Shown: positions 48,337 through 59,622, numbered from the stretch's first letter. The stretch: DNA of 64,000 nucleotides from Leifsonia soli (GCF_013408745.1 NZ_JACCBJ010000001.1:1488001-1552000), one strand, 5' to 3'. A program made the numbers and translations. Notes: generated by a model from the letters alone, not told the origin.

Positions 48337-49683
48337 GTGAGCACGAAGAACCACGACGCCGAGCGCCCGGAGACCGAGCGCCAGGAGACGGAGCACCCTG
48401 AGACCGACCAGGTCGGCGGGCGCTCCGGCCTGTCCCGCCGCGGGATGCTCGGCCTCGCCGGCGCGACCATCGGCGCCGGGGTCGTCGGCCTGGGAGCGGG
48501 CGTCGCGGTCGACCGCGCGGTGGTCGGCGCGACCTCAAGCTCGGGGACGACGTATCCGTTCTACGGCCCGCACCAGGCCGGCATCACGACTCCCGCGCAG
48601 GACCGCCTCCACTTCGCCGCGTTCGACGCCTCCCCCGGCCTCGACCGCGACGGGCTGATCGAGCTGCTGCGCGACTGGACGGTCGCGGCGGCACGCATGA
48701 CCCAGGGACGCCCGGCGGGAAAGTACGGCCCGGCGTCCGGTCCGATGGACGCCCCGCCGGACGACACCGGCGAGGCGCTCGACCTCCCGCCCGGCGGCCT
48801 GACGCTGACCTTCGGCTTCGGCCCGACGCTGTTCCGCACCGCGAGCGGCGACGACCGGTTCGGCATCGCCTCCCGCCGGCCCGCGGCGCTGGTCGACCTG
48901 CCACGGTTCCCCGGCGACGCGCTGCTCGAACCGATCAGCGGCGGCGACCTGTGCGTGCAGGCGTGCAGCGACGACCCCCAGGTAGCGGTCCACGCCATCC
49001 GCAACCTCTCGCGCATCGCCTTCGGGCGCGCGGCGATCCGCTGGTCGCAGCTCGGCTTCGGCCGCACCTCGTCGACCTCGCGCGCCCAGGTGACACCGCG
49101 CAACCTGTTCGGCTTCAAGGACGGCACCGCCAACATCAAGTCGGAGGACCAGACCGTGGTCGACGACCAGGTCTGGGCGTCCGGCAGCGACGGCGCGGGG
49201 TGGATGGCCGGGGGCTCCTACCTCGTCGCGCGCAAGATCCGCATGGTCATCGAGACCTGGGACCGCCAGCAGCTCGGCGAGCAGGAGCGCATCATCGGCC
49301 GCGACAAGGGCGAGGGGGCGCCGCTCTCCGGCGGCAGCGAGTTCAGTGACCCCAACTTCCTGGCTCTGGCGAAGGACGGCGGGACCGCGATCGACCCGGA
49401 CTCGCACGTGCGGCTCGCGCATCCCACCACCAACGGCGGCGCGCAGCTGCTGCGCCGCGGCTACAACTTCGTCGACGGCAACGACGAGCTGGGCCGCCTC
49501 AACGCCGGTCTGTTCTTCATCGCGTTCCAGCGGGATCCGCGCACGCAGTTCATCCCGATCCAGCAGCGGCTGGCGCAGAACGACCTGATGAACGAGTACG
49601 TCCGTCACGTCGGGTCCGGCGTGTTCGCCGTCCCGCCCGGGGCGCACGAGGGCTCGTACGTGGGGGCGGGGCTCTTCGCCTAG
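48337..49683 (+). CDS. efeB: Tat-exported DyP-type heme peroxidase EfeB
   Basis: A 448-residue dye-decolourising-type peroxidase of the EfeUOB iron-uptake system. A twin-arginine signal SRRGMLG lies near residue 34, following a charged 30-residue lead. The GxxDG motif is GFKDGT with Asp262, and SHVRLAHP probably contains the proximal heme His. Start GTG 48337 is 4 bp from the efeO stop. Its TAG stop overlaps, by four bases, the stop of the convergent lipoprotein gene. Confidence 0.93.
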   Translation: MSTKNHDAERPETERQETEHPETDQVGGRSGLSRRGMLGLAGATIGAGVVGLGAGVAVDRAVVGATSSSGTTYPFYGPHQAGITTPAQDRLHFAAFDASPGLDRDGLIELLRDWTVAAARMTQGRPAGKYGPASGPMDAPPDDTGEALDLPPGGLTLTFGFGPTLFRTASGDDRFGIASRRPAALVDLPRFPGDALLEPISGGDLCVQACSDDPQVAVHAIRNLSRIAFGRAAIRWSQLGFGRTSSTSRAQVTPRNLFGFKDGTANIKSEDQTVVDDQVWASGSDGAGWMAGGSYLVARKIRMVIETWDRQQLGEQERIIGRDKGEGAPLSGGSEFSDPNFLALAKDGGTAIDPDSHVRLAHPTTNGGAQLLRRGYNFVDGNDELGRLNAGLFFIAFQRDPRTQFIPIQQRLAQNDLMNEYVRHVGSGVFAVPPGAHEGSYVGAGLFA

Positions 49684-50144
49684 CCGGCCGGGGGCGTCGG
49701 GCTCGGCGCGCTGCCCTTCGACACCGAGTAGTTGGCGACCCAGCCGTTGCTGCCTGCGTCGGTCACGACGACGAGCACACCGTAGGTTCCGTTGCTGAAG
49801 GTGCCCGTTCCGCCGCCGTTCGGGCCGCGCGTGCCGAACTGACCGGTGAACCCGGCATCGGTGAGCTGCTTCTCGATGGCGGTGTACGCGTCGCCGTTCT
49901 CGACCTTGACGGTCACGTTCCACACCTTGTCGGCGCCCGAGCCGAGGCCGGCGCCGAACACGACGTCGCCGGAGGCGAGCGGCACCTCCTTCGGGAAGTC
50001 CGCCGGGACGGATTTGCCACCCAGATCGACGTTGCCGCCCGACACATCCTTCACGACGCCCTGGAAGCTGCACGCGGTCAGCGCGGGCGCGGCGCCCAGG
50101 AGCAGGACGGCGGCGAGGGGCAGGGCGACGAGACGGCGTTTCAT
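49680..50144 (-). CDS. Putative lipoprotein of unknown function
   Basis: A 154-residue exported protein. It has a signal peptide with lipobox LTAC (Cys25) and a mature region without recognised domain (contains AGLGSGADKVWNVTVKVENGDAYTAIEKQL in short: VWNVTVKVENGD). The C-terminus is proline-rich. ATG 50144 is preferred to 50153 because GGAG is 10 bases upstream of the former and too close to the latter. Its stop overlaps that of efeB. Function unknown. Confidence 0.7.
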   Translation of the reverse strand: MKRRLVALPLAAVLLLGAAPALTACSFQGVVKDVSGGNVDLGGKSVPADFPKEVPLASGDVVFGAGLGSGADKVWNVTVKVENGDAYTAIEKQLTDAGFTGQFGTRGPNGGGTGTFSNGTYGVLVVVTDAGSNGWVANYSVSKGSAPSPTPPAG

Positions 50145-50206
50145 GCTGTCCATTCTCCCGGATGACCGCCCGGCCCTGGCTAGGCAGTGCCGTCCGCGGC
50201 CATCCG

Positions 50207-50258
50207 GTTGACGCAACACGCCGTCCCGGCCGGAGCCGGAACGGCGTGTCGCGTCAAC
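50207..50258. repeat. Intergenic palindrome downstream of typA (family C)
   Basis: Arms GTTGACGCAACACGCCGT (50207-50224) and the near-inverse (50241-50258) match at 17 of 18 positions, with a further CCGGC/GCCGG inside. The ACGCAACACGCCGT core is shared with the palindrome at 29948-29998. It lies 17 bp after the typA stop. Confidence 0.78.
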
Positions 50259-50275
50259 GGGGTGGTGCGCCGGGA

Positions 50276-52201
<1,926 letters not shown>

Positions 52202-52407
52202 GCGTACAGACTCGACTCTCGTCAGAAGGAAGAAGGGGAACAGTCCATTCTATCGTGGATCCGCGCCCCTTCCTCCGTGTCCGCTGTCAGCGAGCCGCTC
52301 CGGCCGAGCGAAACGGAGGAGATCCGACGCGCCGCTCGGGACGATGTCGCGAAAGGGAGGAGCCTTCGAGCGGCCCGTGCAGGGTTTCCTCCGCCGCAGA
52401 CGCACAA

Positions 52408-52435
52408 GAGGGCCGGTCCTGGTGGACCGACCCTC
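52408..52435. terminator. Hairpin downstream of the ABC ATPase gene
   Basis: Arms GAGGGCCGGTCC (52408-52419) and GGACCGACCCTC (52424-52435) pair with one mismatch around TGGT, 20 bp after the ABC ATPase stop on the minus strand. It would end the transporter transcript. Confidence 0.7.
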
Positions 52436-52455
52436 CCCTGTGTCGTCGAAGCGGC

Positions 52456-54306
52456 TCAGAGCCCCTGCGCGACCGGCGGCTCGGGCTGCTGCGACCCCGG
52501 CGTCGCCGCGGTGTCGTCGGAACCCGCGGCGAGCAGCTCGAGCCGCAGCGCGCGGCGGGCGCGCTGCTGCTCCGGGTCCGGAAGCGGCACGGCCGCCAGC
52601 AGGCGCTGCGTGTACGCCTCCTTCGGGTAGCGGAGGATCTCGTCGCGCGTCCCCACCTCGACCAGACGACCGTGGTGCATCACCGCGATGCGGTCGGCCA
52701 GCACGTCGATGACGGCGAGGTCGTGGGTGATGAACAGGCAGGCGAAGTTCATCTCCTTCTGGAGGGTCTGCATCAGCTGCAGCACGCGCGCCTGCACCGA
52801 CACGTCCAGCGCGCTCGTCGGCTCGTCGGCGATGAGCACCTGCGGCTTCAGCGACAGCGCTCGGGCGATGCCGACGCGCTGCTTCTGGCCGCCCGACAGC
52901 TCGTGCGGGAACCGGCTGCGGTAGGCGCGCGGCAGCTCGACGCTGTCGAGCAGGCGGTCGACCTCCTTCGAGAGCTCCGCACCCTTGAGCTTCTTGGCGA
53001 GGCGCAGCGGCTCGGCGATGGAGTCGGAGATCTGGAGGCGCGGGTTCAGCGACGACGACGGGTCCTGGAAGACGATGCCGACGTTGCGGTGCAGCTTGCG
53101 GATCTCGTCGCGGCTCGGGCTGCTGATGTCCTGTCCGGCGACGACGAGCTGACCGGAGTGGATGGGCAACAGCCCGATCGCGGCGCGGCCGAGCGTCGTC
53201 TTGCCGGAGCCCGACTCGCCGACCAGGCCGACGACCTCGCCCTCGTGGATCTTCAGGTCGACGTCGCTCGCCGCGCGGAACGCAGGCACGCGGCCGTGCT
53301 TCGGGTACTCGATCGCGACGTTGCGGAAGTCGACGACGACCTCGCGCTTGTCCATCTCGGCCTTCTCGTGCTCGGCCTGCGCCGCGCGTTCGTTCGCACG
53401 GATGCGCTCGACGAATGCGGCGTCCGGGTGCTCGGTGCCGGCGGCGAGGGCGGCCGTCGTGTCGATCTCCTCGTCCTCGCGCTGGCCGAGGTGCGGCACC
53501 GCGTCGAGCAGGGCGATCGTGTACGGGTGCTTCGGCTCGGCGAAGACCTGCGCGACCGTGCCCGACTCGACGATGTCGCCCTTGCGCATCACGACGATGT
53601 TGTCGGCGAGGTCGGCGACGACGCCCATGTCGTGCGTGATCAGCAGGATGGCGCTGTCGAGCCGGTCGCGGAGGCTGCGCAGCAGCTCCAGGATCTCGGC
53701 CTGCACCGTCACGTCGAGCGCGGTGGTCGGCTCGTCCGCGATCAGCAGCTTCGGGTCGCACGAGATCGACTGGGCGATCATCGCTCGCTGACGCTGGCCG
53801 CCGGACAGCTGGTGCGGGTACGAGTTGAACGCCTTCTTCGGGTCGGGCAGCTCGACCATGGCGAGCAGCTCGAGCGCGCGCTCCTTGGCCTCGTGCGGCG
53901 ACATGCCGAAGTGGATGCGCAGCGTCTCGACGATCTGGAAGCCCACCGTGTACACGGGGTTCAGCGCCGTCATCGGCTCCTGGAAGATCACGGCGACCTG
54001 ACGACCGCGCACGCGCCGCATCTGCGGCTGGCTGAGGCCGGTCAGCTCGCGGCCGTCCAGCTTGATCGAGCCGCGGACGCGCGAGTTCTTGGGCAGGAGG
54101 TCGAGGATCGCCATCGAGCTCGCACTCTTCCCCGAACCGGACTCGCCCACGATCGCGAGCACTTCGCCCGCCTTGATCTGGTAGTTCAGGTTCTTCGCGG
54201 CGGGCACCCAGACGCCGTCCACACCGAAGTCGACGGAGAGGTCGTTCACCTCGAGGACGGGGCCGCCGGCCTGCGCCGTCGCCCGGACCGGGTTGGTCTC
54301 GGTCAT
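52456..54306 (-). CDS. Dipeptide/oligopeptide ABC transporter, double ATP-binding protein (OppDF-type fusion)
   Basis: A 616-residue protein with two complete ABC domains, so it replaces the separate OppD and OppF. The first Walker A is GESGSGKSAS (about 55-64), the first signature LSGGQRQR; the second Walker A is GESGSGKTTL and signature LSGGQKQR. Both have D-loops and oligopeptide-type C-terminal segments (DPKKAFNSYPHQ and ADRIAVMHHG). It is separated from the permease genes by an opposite-strand PH-domain gene. ATG 54306 lies 50 bp from that gene's start. Confidence 0.93.
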   Translation of the reverse strand: MTETNPVRATAQAGGPVLEVNDLSVDFGVDGVWVPAAKNLNYQIKAGEVLAIVGESGSGKSASSMAILDLLPKNSRVRGSIKLDGRELTGLSQPQMRRVRGRQVAVIFQEPMTALNPVYTVGFQIVETLRIHFGMSPHEAKERALELLAMVELPDPKKAFNSYPHQLSGGQRQRAMIAQSISCDPKLLIADEPTTALDVTVQAEILELLRSLRDRLDSAILLITHDMGVVADLADNIVVMRKGDIVESGTVAQVFAEPKHPYTIALLDAVPHLGQREDEEIDTTAALAAGTEHPDAAFVERIRANERAAQAEHEKAEMDKREVVVDFRNVAIEYPKHGRVPAFRAASDVDLKIHEGEVVGLVGESGSGKTTLGRAAIGLLPIHSGQLVVAGQDISSPSRDEIRKLHRNVGIVFQDPSSSLNPRLQISDSIAEPLRLAKKLKGAELSKEVDRLLDSVELPRAYRSRFPHELSGGQKQRVGIARALSLKPQVLIADEPTSALDVSVQARVLQLMQTLQKEMNFACLFITHDLAVIDVLADRIAVMHHGRLVEVGTRDEILRYPKEAYTQRLLAAVPLPDPEQQRARRALRLELLAAGSDDTAATPGSQQPEPPVAQGL

Positions 54307-54356
54307 GATTCGTGGTTCCTTTCGGGGGCGTTCCGGCGGGATGAGAGCATGGACCC

Positions 54357-54983
54357 ATGCCCTACGTCTCCCCCGCCGAACGCGAGGTTTTCGTGTCCCG
54401 GTTCAACCGGGTCCTTGCCGTTCTGATCTGGGCGGCCGCTGCCGCGCTGACCATCGGCCTGCTGTTCAGCGTCCACGACGCCCGGCTGCTCTACATCGTG
54501 CCCGGCGCGCTGTTCGCATTCGTCGCCTGGGCGATGCTCTGGCGTCCGCAGCTGACGGTCGCCGACGAGGGCATCACGGTCGTCAATGTCACCCGCACCG
54601 TCCGCATCCCGTGGGAGGCGCTGATCGCGGTCGACACCAAGTACGCCCTGACGCTGTACACCCCTGGCCGCAAGATCCCGGTGTGGGCCGCTCCCGCGCC
54701 CGGAACCGGCAGCACGCTCCGCGCCACCCGCAACGAGACGAAGGGCCGCATCGGCCGCCCGCGGGTCGAGGACAGCGTGCGCCGCCCCGGCGACCTGCTG
54801 GGCACCGAGTCGGGTGCGGCCGCCGAGGTCGTGCGCCGCCGCTGGGGCATGCTGCAGGACGCGGGGGCCATCGACGCCGGCCGTGCCGATGAGACGCCGG
54901 TCACGGTGCGCTGGCACCTCGCCGGACTCGCGGTGCTGGTGCTCCTGCTCGCGGGCACCGTCGCCGCGCTGCTCCTGGCCTGA
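54357..54983 (+). CDS. Bacterial PH-domain membrane protein
   Basis: A 208-residue protein with two N-terminal membrane helices (about 19-40 and 44-61), a small bacterial PH (bPH_6-type) domain (about 65-110, LTVADEGITVVNVTRTVRIPWEALIAVDTKYALTLYTPG in short: VTRTVRIPWEAL), a polar linker and a C-terminal helix (about 187-206). Function unknown. It is encoded on the opposite strand, within the gap between the OppC and OppDF genes, which is unusual for an ABC operon. Confidence 0.8.
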   Translation: MPYVSPAEREVFVSRFNRVLAVLIWAAAAALTIGLLFSVHDARLLYIVPGALFAFVAWAMLWRPQLTVADEGITVVNVTRTVRIPWEALIAVDTKYALTLYTPGRKIPVWAAPAPGTGSTLRATRNETKGRIGRPRVEDSVRRPGDLLGTESGAAAEVVRRRWGMLQDAGAIDAGRADETPVTVRWHLAGLAVLVLLLAGTVAALLLA

Positions 54984-55015
54984 GCGGGCCGGGAGCAGCG
55001 CGACGCGGGCGGGCG

Positions 55016-56029
55016 TCACAGCACGTCCTCCGCGAGGGCCGCTCCGGTCTTCGGGCTCCGGCCGTCGCCTTCGCCCTCCTCCGGCTCCTCCTCGCGCATC
55101 TTGCGGAGGTTGAACCGGCGGTGGCGCGGGTCGAACGCGTCGCGCAGGCCGTCTCCGACGAAGTTGACGAGCAGCGCGAGCGTCACGATGAACGCACCGG
55201 GCCACCAGAACAGCCACGGACGGGTCTGGAACGCCGACTGGTTCGAGCTGATCAGGAGGCCGAGCGAGACGTCCGGCGGACGGATGCCGTAGCCGAGGTA
55301 CGACAACGCGGTCTCGAGCAGGATGGCCGAGGCCATGATCAGGGTCGAGGCCACGATGACGACACCGATGGCGTTCGGCAGGATGTGCTTGAAGATGATG
55401 CGCGCGTCGGAGGCGCCGGCGACCCGCGCCGCCTCGACGAACTCCCGCTCGCGCAGCGACAGGAACTCGCCGCGCACCAGACGGGCGATGCCCATCCACG
55501 AGAAGAACCCGAGCATCAGCGCCAGGAAGAACGCGCCGAGACCGCCGAACGCGTGACCCACGACCGAGCCGATCACCAGCGCCGGGATGACGATGAAGAC
55601 GTCGGTGATGCGCATGAGGATCGCGTCGACCACGCCGCGGAAGTACCCCGCGACGGCGCCGACGACGACACCCACGACGCTCGCGATCAGGCCGAGGACG
55701 ACCATCACGAGGATCGAGTTCTGGATGCCGCGCATCGTCAGCGCGAAGTAGTCCTTGCCGATGCGGTCCTGACCGAACGGGTGCTCCCACGTCGGCGATC
55801 CCTGCTGCACCTGGTCATTGAGCTCGGTGAAGTTGTACTTCCACCAGCCGGGGATCGGGCCGAGGCCGATCGCCGAGATGGAGAACAGCAGGATCAGGAT
55901 GAACAGGATCGCGCTGGCGACGGCGATCTTGTTGGAGAGGAACCGTTTCCAGACGAGCTTGCCCTGGCTCACGGGCGGGGCGCTCGGCGCCTGCAGCTCG
56001 TCGGCGATACGTGTGTCGTTGACGGACAT
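55016..56029 (-). CDS. Oligopeptide ABC transporter permease (OppC-type)
   Basis: A 337-residue inner membrane permease with six helices and the N-terminal OppC-N extension. The cytoplasmic loop that contacts the ATPase is EFVEAARVAGASDARIIFKH. The C-terminal tail (about 300-337, RHRRFNLRKMREEEPEEGEG) is highly charged and longer than usual. Its ATG follows the OppB stop with no gap. Confidence 0.94.
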   Translation of the reverse strand: MSVNDTRIADELQAPSAPPVSQGKLVWKRFLSNKIAVASAILFILILLFSISAIGLGPIPGWWKYNFTELNDQVQQGSPTWEHPFGQDRIGKDYFALTMRGIQNSILVMVVLGLIASVVGVVVGAVAGYFRGVVDAILMRITDVFIVIPALVIGSVVGHAFGGLGAFFLALMLGFFSWMGIARLVRGEFLSLREREFVEAARVAGASDARIIFKHILPNAIGVVIVASTLIMASAILLETALSYLGYGIRPPDVSLGLLISSNQSAFQTRPWLFWWPGAFIVTLALLVNFVGDGLRDAFDPRHRRFNLRKMREEEPEEGEGDGRSPKTGAALAEDVL

Positions 56030-57562
56030 TTATCGGACCCTCACTCTCGGGTCGAGTGCGGCGTACGCGAGGTCTGCCAGGAAGTTGAACAGGATGGCCA
56101 TGGCCGCGATCACGAGGAAGTAGGCCATGACGGGGTTGAGGTCGCCGCGCTGAAGTCCCGCGTTGAACAGGGAGCCCATGCCGGGGATCGCGAACACGCG
56201 CTCCGTGATGACGGCACCACCGAGCAGCGCTCCCACGTCGAACGCGACGAGCGTCGTGATCGGGATGAGCATGTTGCGGAACGCGTGCCGCACGACCACC
56301 GTCCGCTCCGGCAGGCCCTTGGCGCGCGCGGTGCGGATGAAGTCCTGGTTGAGCACCTCGAGCATCCCGGCCCGCGAATAGCGGGTGTACGACGCGAACG
56401 AGATGAGCAGCAGGGCGATCGTCGGAAGCACGAGGTGCGTGAACGTGTCGAGTCCGGTCACCCACATGTCGCCCTCGAGGCCGGGGGTCGAGGAGCCGAC
56501 GGTCGCGATCGGGCGGCCGTTGGTGTCCTGGAAGTACTGCGGCCAGGCCTGCATGAAGCGGTCGACGATGATCAGGAAGCCGGAGACGATCGTGACGATC
56601 ACCGAGATCCGCATGTTCTGGCCGCGGTCGTAGCCTCCGACGAACCAGCCGATCGCGAGGCTCACGATGATGGCCACGATCGCGAGGATCACGATCGTGC
56701 CGACCGTCGACACGGTGAACAGCGGCTGCAGCGCGAAGTAGCAGACCAGGCTCACCGCTCCCGCGATGGCCGCCGAGATGAGCGCCCGCCGGTTCTGCAG
56801 GCCGGAGATCAGCGCGGTCACGCCGATGACCGTCGCGGCGATGAGGATGATCATCACCACCGGGCCGAGACCCGGAACGAGGAACCAGTTCATCGCCGAC
56901 ATCAGCAGCAGGACGCCCGCGGTCGCGACGCCGGAGATGACGAACGTCAGCAGCCGCCGCCTCCGATCTCCGCCGATCAGCGACTGCCAGATGAGGCCGG
57001 CGACCACACCGATGAGCACGGCCACCCACCACGGGATCGTCGGATGCGCGAGGAAGTTGTTGAAGCCGATCGCGACGAACTCCTTCAGCAGCACCGCCAC
57101 GAGGAACGCGGGCAGCGAGTACAGGAAGAAGCTGAGGAACGTGACGACGTTGTCGAGTCCGCTGTACTGCCGCAGGGCGGTGACGATGCCGATGGTGACA
57201 CCGAGCAGGATCGCGAGGATGAGGGCGAACGTGACCAGCTGCACCGTCGACCCGAGGGCCTGCGGGAGGATGTCGACCACCTTCGCGTTGGAGACGGTGG
57301 ACCCCAGGTCGCAGGCGTTGGCGAACGGGATGAGGCACTTGGCCGCACCGCCCAGCCAGAGCAGCCAGCGCAGCGGCGGCACGACGTCGAGCTGCAGGAG
57401 CTGGATGCGCGCGTTGATGAGCTGCGTCTTATTCGGGGAGTTGCTGCTTCGCAGGTCCTGGAGCGGGTCGGCGCTGTAGGCCACCAGCATGTACATCAGG
57501 AACGAAGCGGCGATGATGATGAGCACTGAGACCAGAAGGCGTCTCAGGATGAAACTCGCCAT
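56030..57562 (-). CDS. Oligopeptide ABC transporter permease (OppB-type) with a large internal membrane insertion
   Basis: A 510-residue permease, against about 310-330 for usual OppB. Residues 1-170 and 370-510 match the OppB halves, with the cytoplasmic coupling helix FIRTARAKGLPERTVVVRH (408-426). Between about 175 and 335 lies an insertion of several extra hydrophobic helices (WWVAVLIGVVAGLIW, then VATAGVLLLMSAMNWF and further). The frame is open throughout, so it is an insertion and not a frameshift. Such long OppB proteins occur in some Actinobacteria, as I recall. Cognate substrate unknown. Confidence 0.9.
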   Translation of the reverse strand: MASFILRRLLVSVLIIIAASFLMYMLVAYSADPLQDLRSSNSPNKTQLINARIQLLQLDVVPPLRWLLWLGGAAKCLIPFANACDLGSTVSNAKVVDILPQALGSTVQLVTFALILAILLGVTIGIVTALRQYSGLDNVVTFLSFFLYSLPAFLVAVLLKEFVAIGFNNFLAHPTIPWWVAVLIGVVAGLIWQSLIGGDRRRRLLTFVISGVATAGVLLLMSAMNWFLVPGLGPVVMIILIAATVIGVTALISGLQNRRALISAAIAGAVSLVCYFALQPLFTVSTVGTIVILAIVAIIVSLAIGWFVGGYDRGQNMRISVIVTIVSGFLIIVDRFMQAWPQYFQDTNGRPIATVGSSTPGLEGDMWVTGLDTFTHLVLPTIALLLISFASYTRYSRAGMLEVLNQDFIRTARAKGLPERTVVVRHAFRNMLIPITTLVAFDVGALLGGAVITERVFAIPGMGSLFNAGLQRGDLNPVMAYFLVIAAMAILFNFLADLAYAALDPRVRVR

Positions 57563-57709
57563 AGGTTCAAAACCTTCACTGACAGGACGCGCCGATCGGG
57601 GGTGCGGCGGAGGGGGTGCCGCCTGGCGCGTATCTCAAGGGTGGACGGATCGCGTCCACCGAGTACATGATACGGGGCGCCGGCACGAGAACCGACGCCC
57701 CGCCGCAGG

Positions 57710-57740
57710 GAGAGTGCCCGGGGTTCTCCCGGGCACTCTC
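57710..57740. terminator. Strong hairpin between the binding-protein gene and OppB
   Basis: Perfect 13-bp arms GAGAGTGCCCGGG (57710-57722) and CCCGGGCACTCTC (57728-57740) with loop GTTCT, 14 bp after the binding-protein stop. It probably limits read-through so that the binding protein is made in excess over the permeases. A weaker GGGGCG/CGCCCC pair lies at 57674-57702. Confidence 0.8.
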
Positions 57741-57753
57741 TCTGACGGAGGTG

Positions 57754-59544
57754 TTACTTGGAGGAGGAGGACTTGACCGACCACTCCCAGAAGTTCCAGA
57801 ACGGACCGTTCTGGTTTCCGTTGTACTTCACGTTCTCGACACGGTTCGTCGCGCCGAAGACACCCGGCAGCTGGAACAGCGGGAGGCCGTAGGCGTCGGA
57901 GAACGTCTGCTTGTCGATCTGGTACTCGATCTTCGTCAGCTCATCCTTGTCCAGGGTGGTCTGCGACTTGAGCGCCAGGTCGTTGGTGCCGGTGTAGCGG
58001 TTGTAGTTGCCGCCACCCTGCGAGGCGAAGATCTGCGGAAGGGCAGAGGTACCTGCACCCGGGCTGATCCAGCCGAACAGCGAGGCGTCGTAGTCGCCAC
58101 CCGGGAGCAGCTTGCTCCAGTCGGGCGATCCGGCGTCGACGATCTTGAAGCCGGCCTTCGACGCAGATGCCTGGATCGACTGGAACTCGTCGACACGGTT
58201 CGGGTTGTTCGTGTTGTACAGGATCCGCACGGTCGGGGTGGCACCGGCGAGGAGCGCCTTGGCGCCGTCGATGTCGACCTTGTCGTACTTGTCCGACCCG
58301 TTCTGCTTGACGGTGCCCGCGTACTGCTCCTGGTTCGGCAGGAAGATCTGCGAGTTCAGGACCTTGGCCTTCGAGTCGACCGGGGTGACGATCGAGTCGA
58401 GGATCTGCTGGCGCGGGATGGTCTTGAGGAACGCCTCCCGGACCTTCGGGTCGGAGAACACCTGCGAACCGAAGTTCAGGTCGAGGTGGTCGTACGACGC
58501 CTGCGCACCGGTCAGGATCTTCGCGCTGGTCTGCTTGAGCGCGGAGATCGTGTCGGCGGACGCCTGCGGGTTGATGATGTCGACCTCACCGTTCTGGAGA
58601 GCGGTGACCTGGGCGTTCGCGTCGGGGATGATGCGGAACACGATCTTGTCCACGTTCGGCTTGAGGCCGCCCGCGTAGTACTTGTTCGGCACCATCGTCA
58701 GCGACTGACCCGGGGTCCACGACGAGACGACGAACGCGCCGGAGGAGACCAGCAGGTCCTTGTCGGTCGGGAACGCGGTGACGTCGTAGCCGGTGTTGAC
58801 GAAGTCAGCCGCCTTCTTCAGCGTCGGGTCGGCCGGGGCCGGGTTCGCCGGGTCGCCCTTCGGCAGGCCCTTGAGCAGCTTCGTCAGGTCGGCGGCCGAG
58901 GAGAGGCCCGCCTTCTTGGCGACGATGTGCGCGGGCTGCGCGATCGGGTTGACGAGCTCCCAGTCGACGTACGGGGTGGCGTACTTGAGGGTGATCGTGC
59001 GGTTGTCGTTGCTGACCGTCGGGAAGTCCGTCGAGTCGATGCCGGCCGTGGATCCCGCGATCTGGAAGTACTGGGTTCCGCTGGTCACGTTGCCGTCGCT
59101 GTCAAACTTGGCCGAGTCGTAGTGACCGGAGGCGATGGCCCAGGCGAGGATCATGTCATCGGCGGTGACGGGCTCACCGTCGGACCACTTGTCGTCCTTG
59201 TTCAGGGTGTACTTGACCGTCAGCGGGTCGTCCGAGGTCTTCTCGAACGTGCCGAACTTGTCGTCGTGGACGATCTTGTAGTTGTTGTCGATGTACTGGA
59301 ACCCGGTTCCGTACGAGCCGTCGAGGTAGCCGACCTGGCCGTTGGTGTCCAGGTTGCCCTGCGGCGTCTGCGAGTTGAACGAGGTGAAGTCGTTCACGAC
59401 CGCCACCGTCACGGTGCCGCCCTTGGCAGCGGACGAGGTGCCGGTGCTCCCGGACGTGGTGCAGGCCGACAGCGCGAGTGCTGCGACGCCGGCGACGGCG
59501 ACCGCGCTGACCGCGAACCTGCCCTTTCTTCCGTTGATGTGCAA
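57754..59544 (-). CDS. Extracellular peptide-binding lipoprotein of the ABC transporter (SBP_bac_5)
   Basis: A 596-residue family-5 substrate-binding protein, the receptor for the downstream permease and ATPase. The signal peptide ends with lipobox LSAC (Cys28). Family blocks include DDKWSDGEPVTADD, PYVDWELVNPIAQPAHIV and VREAFLKTIPRQQIL. The start is TTG at 59544, six bases after AGGAGGAACA; no ATG or GTG is better placed. Two operator-like palindromes lie upstream. Ligand (di- or oligopeptide) inferred from family. Confidence 0.92.
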   Translation of the reverse strand: MHINGRKGRFAVSAVAVAGVAALALSACTTSGSTGTSSAAKGGTVTVAVVNDFTSFNSQTPQGNLDTNGQVGYLDGSYGTGFQYIDNNYKIVHDDKFGTFEKTSDDPLTVKYTLNKDDKWSDGEPVTADDMILAWAIASGHYDSAKFDSDGNVTSGTQYFQIAGSTAGIDSTDFPTVSNDNRTITLKYATPYVDWELVNPIAQPAHIVAKKAGLSSAADLTKLLKGLPKGDPANPAPADPTLKKAADFVNTGYDVTAFPTDKDLLVSSGAFVVSSWTPGQSLTMVPNKYYAGGLKPNVDKIVFRIIPDANAQVTALQNGEVDIINPQASADTISALKQTSAKILTGAQASYDHLDLNFGSQVFSDPKVREAFLKTIPRQQILDSIVTPVDSKAKVLNSQIFLPNQEQYAGTVKQNGSDKYDKVDIDGAKALLAGATPTVRILYNTNNPNRVDEFQSIQASASKAGFKIVDAGSPDWSKLLPGGDYDASLFGWISPGAGTSALPQIFASQGGGNYNRYTGTNDLALKSQTTLDKDELTKIEYQIDKQTFSDAYGLPLFQLPGVFGATNRVENVKYNGNQNGPFWNFWEWSVKSSSSK

Positions 59545-59622
59545 TGTTCCTCCTGTGCGAAGTGTGCGTCGGAACGGGCATGCGAGAAGCCTGGTCCGCG
59601 CGGGATAAGAATGACCCTAGGT

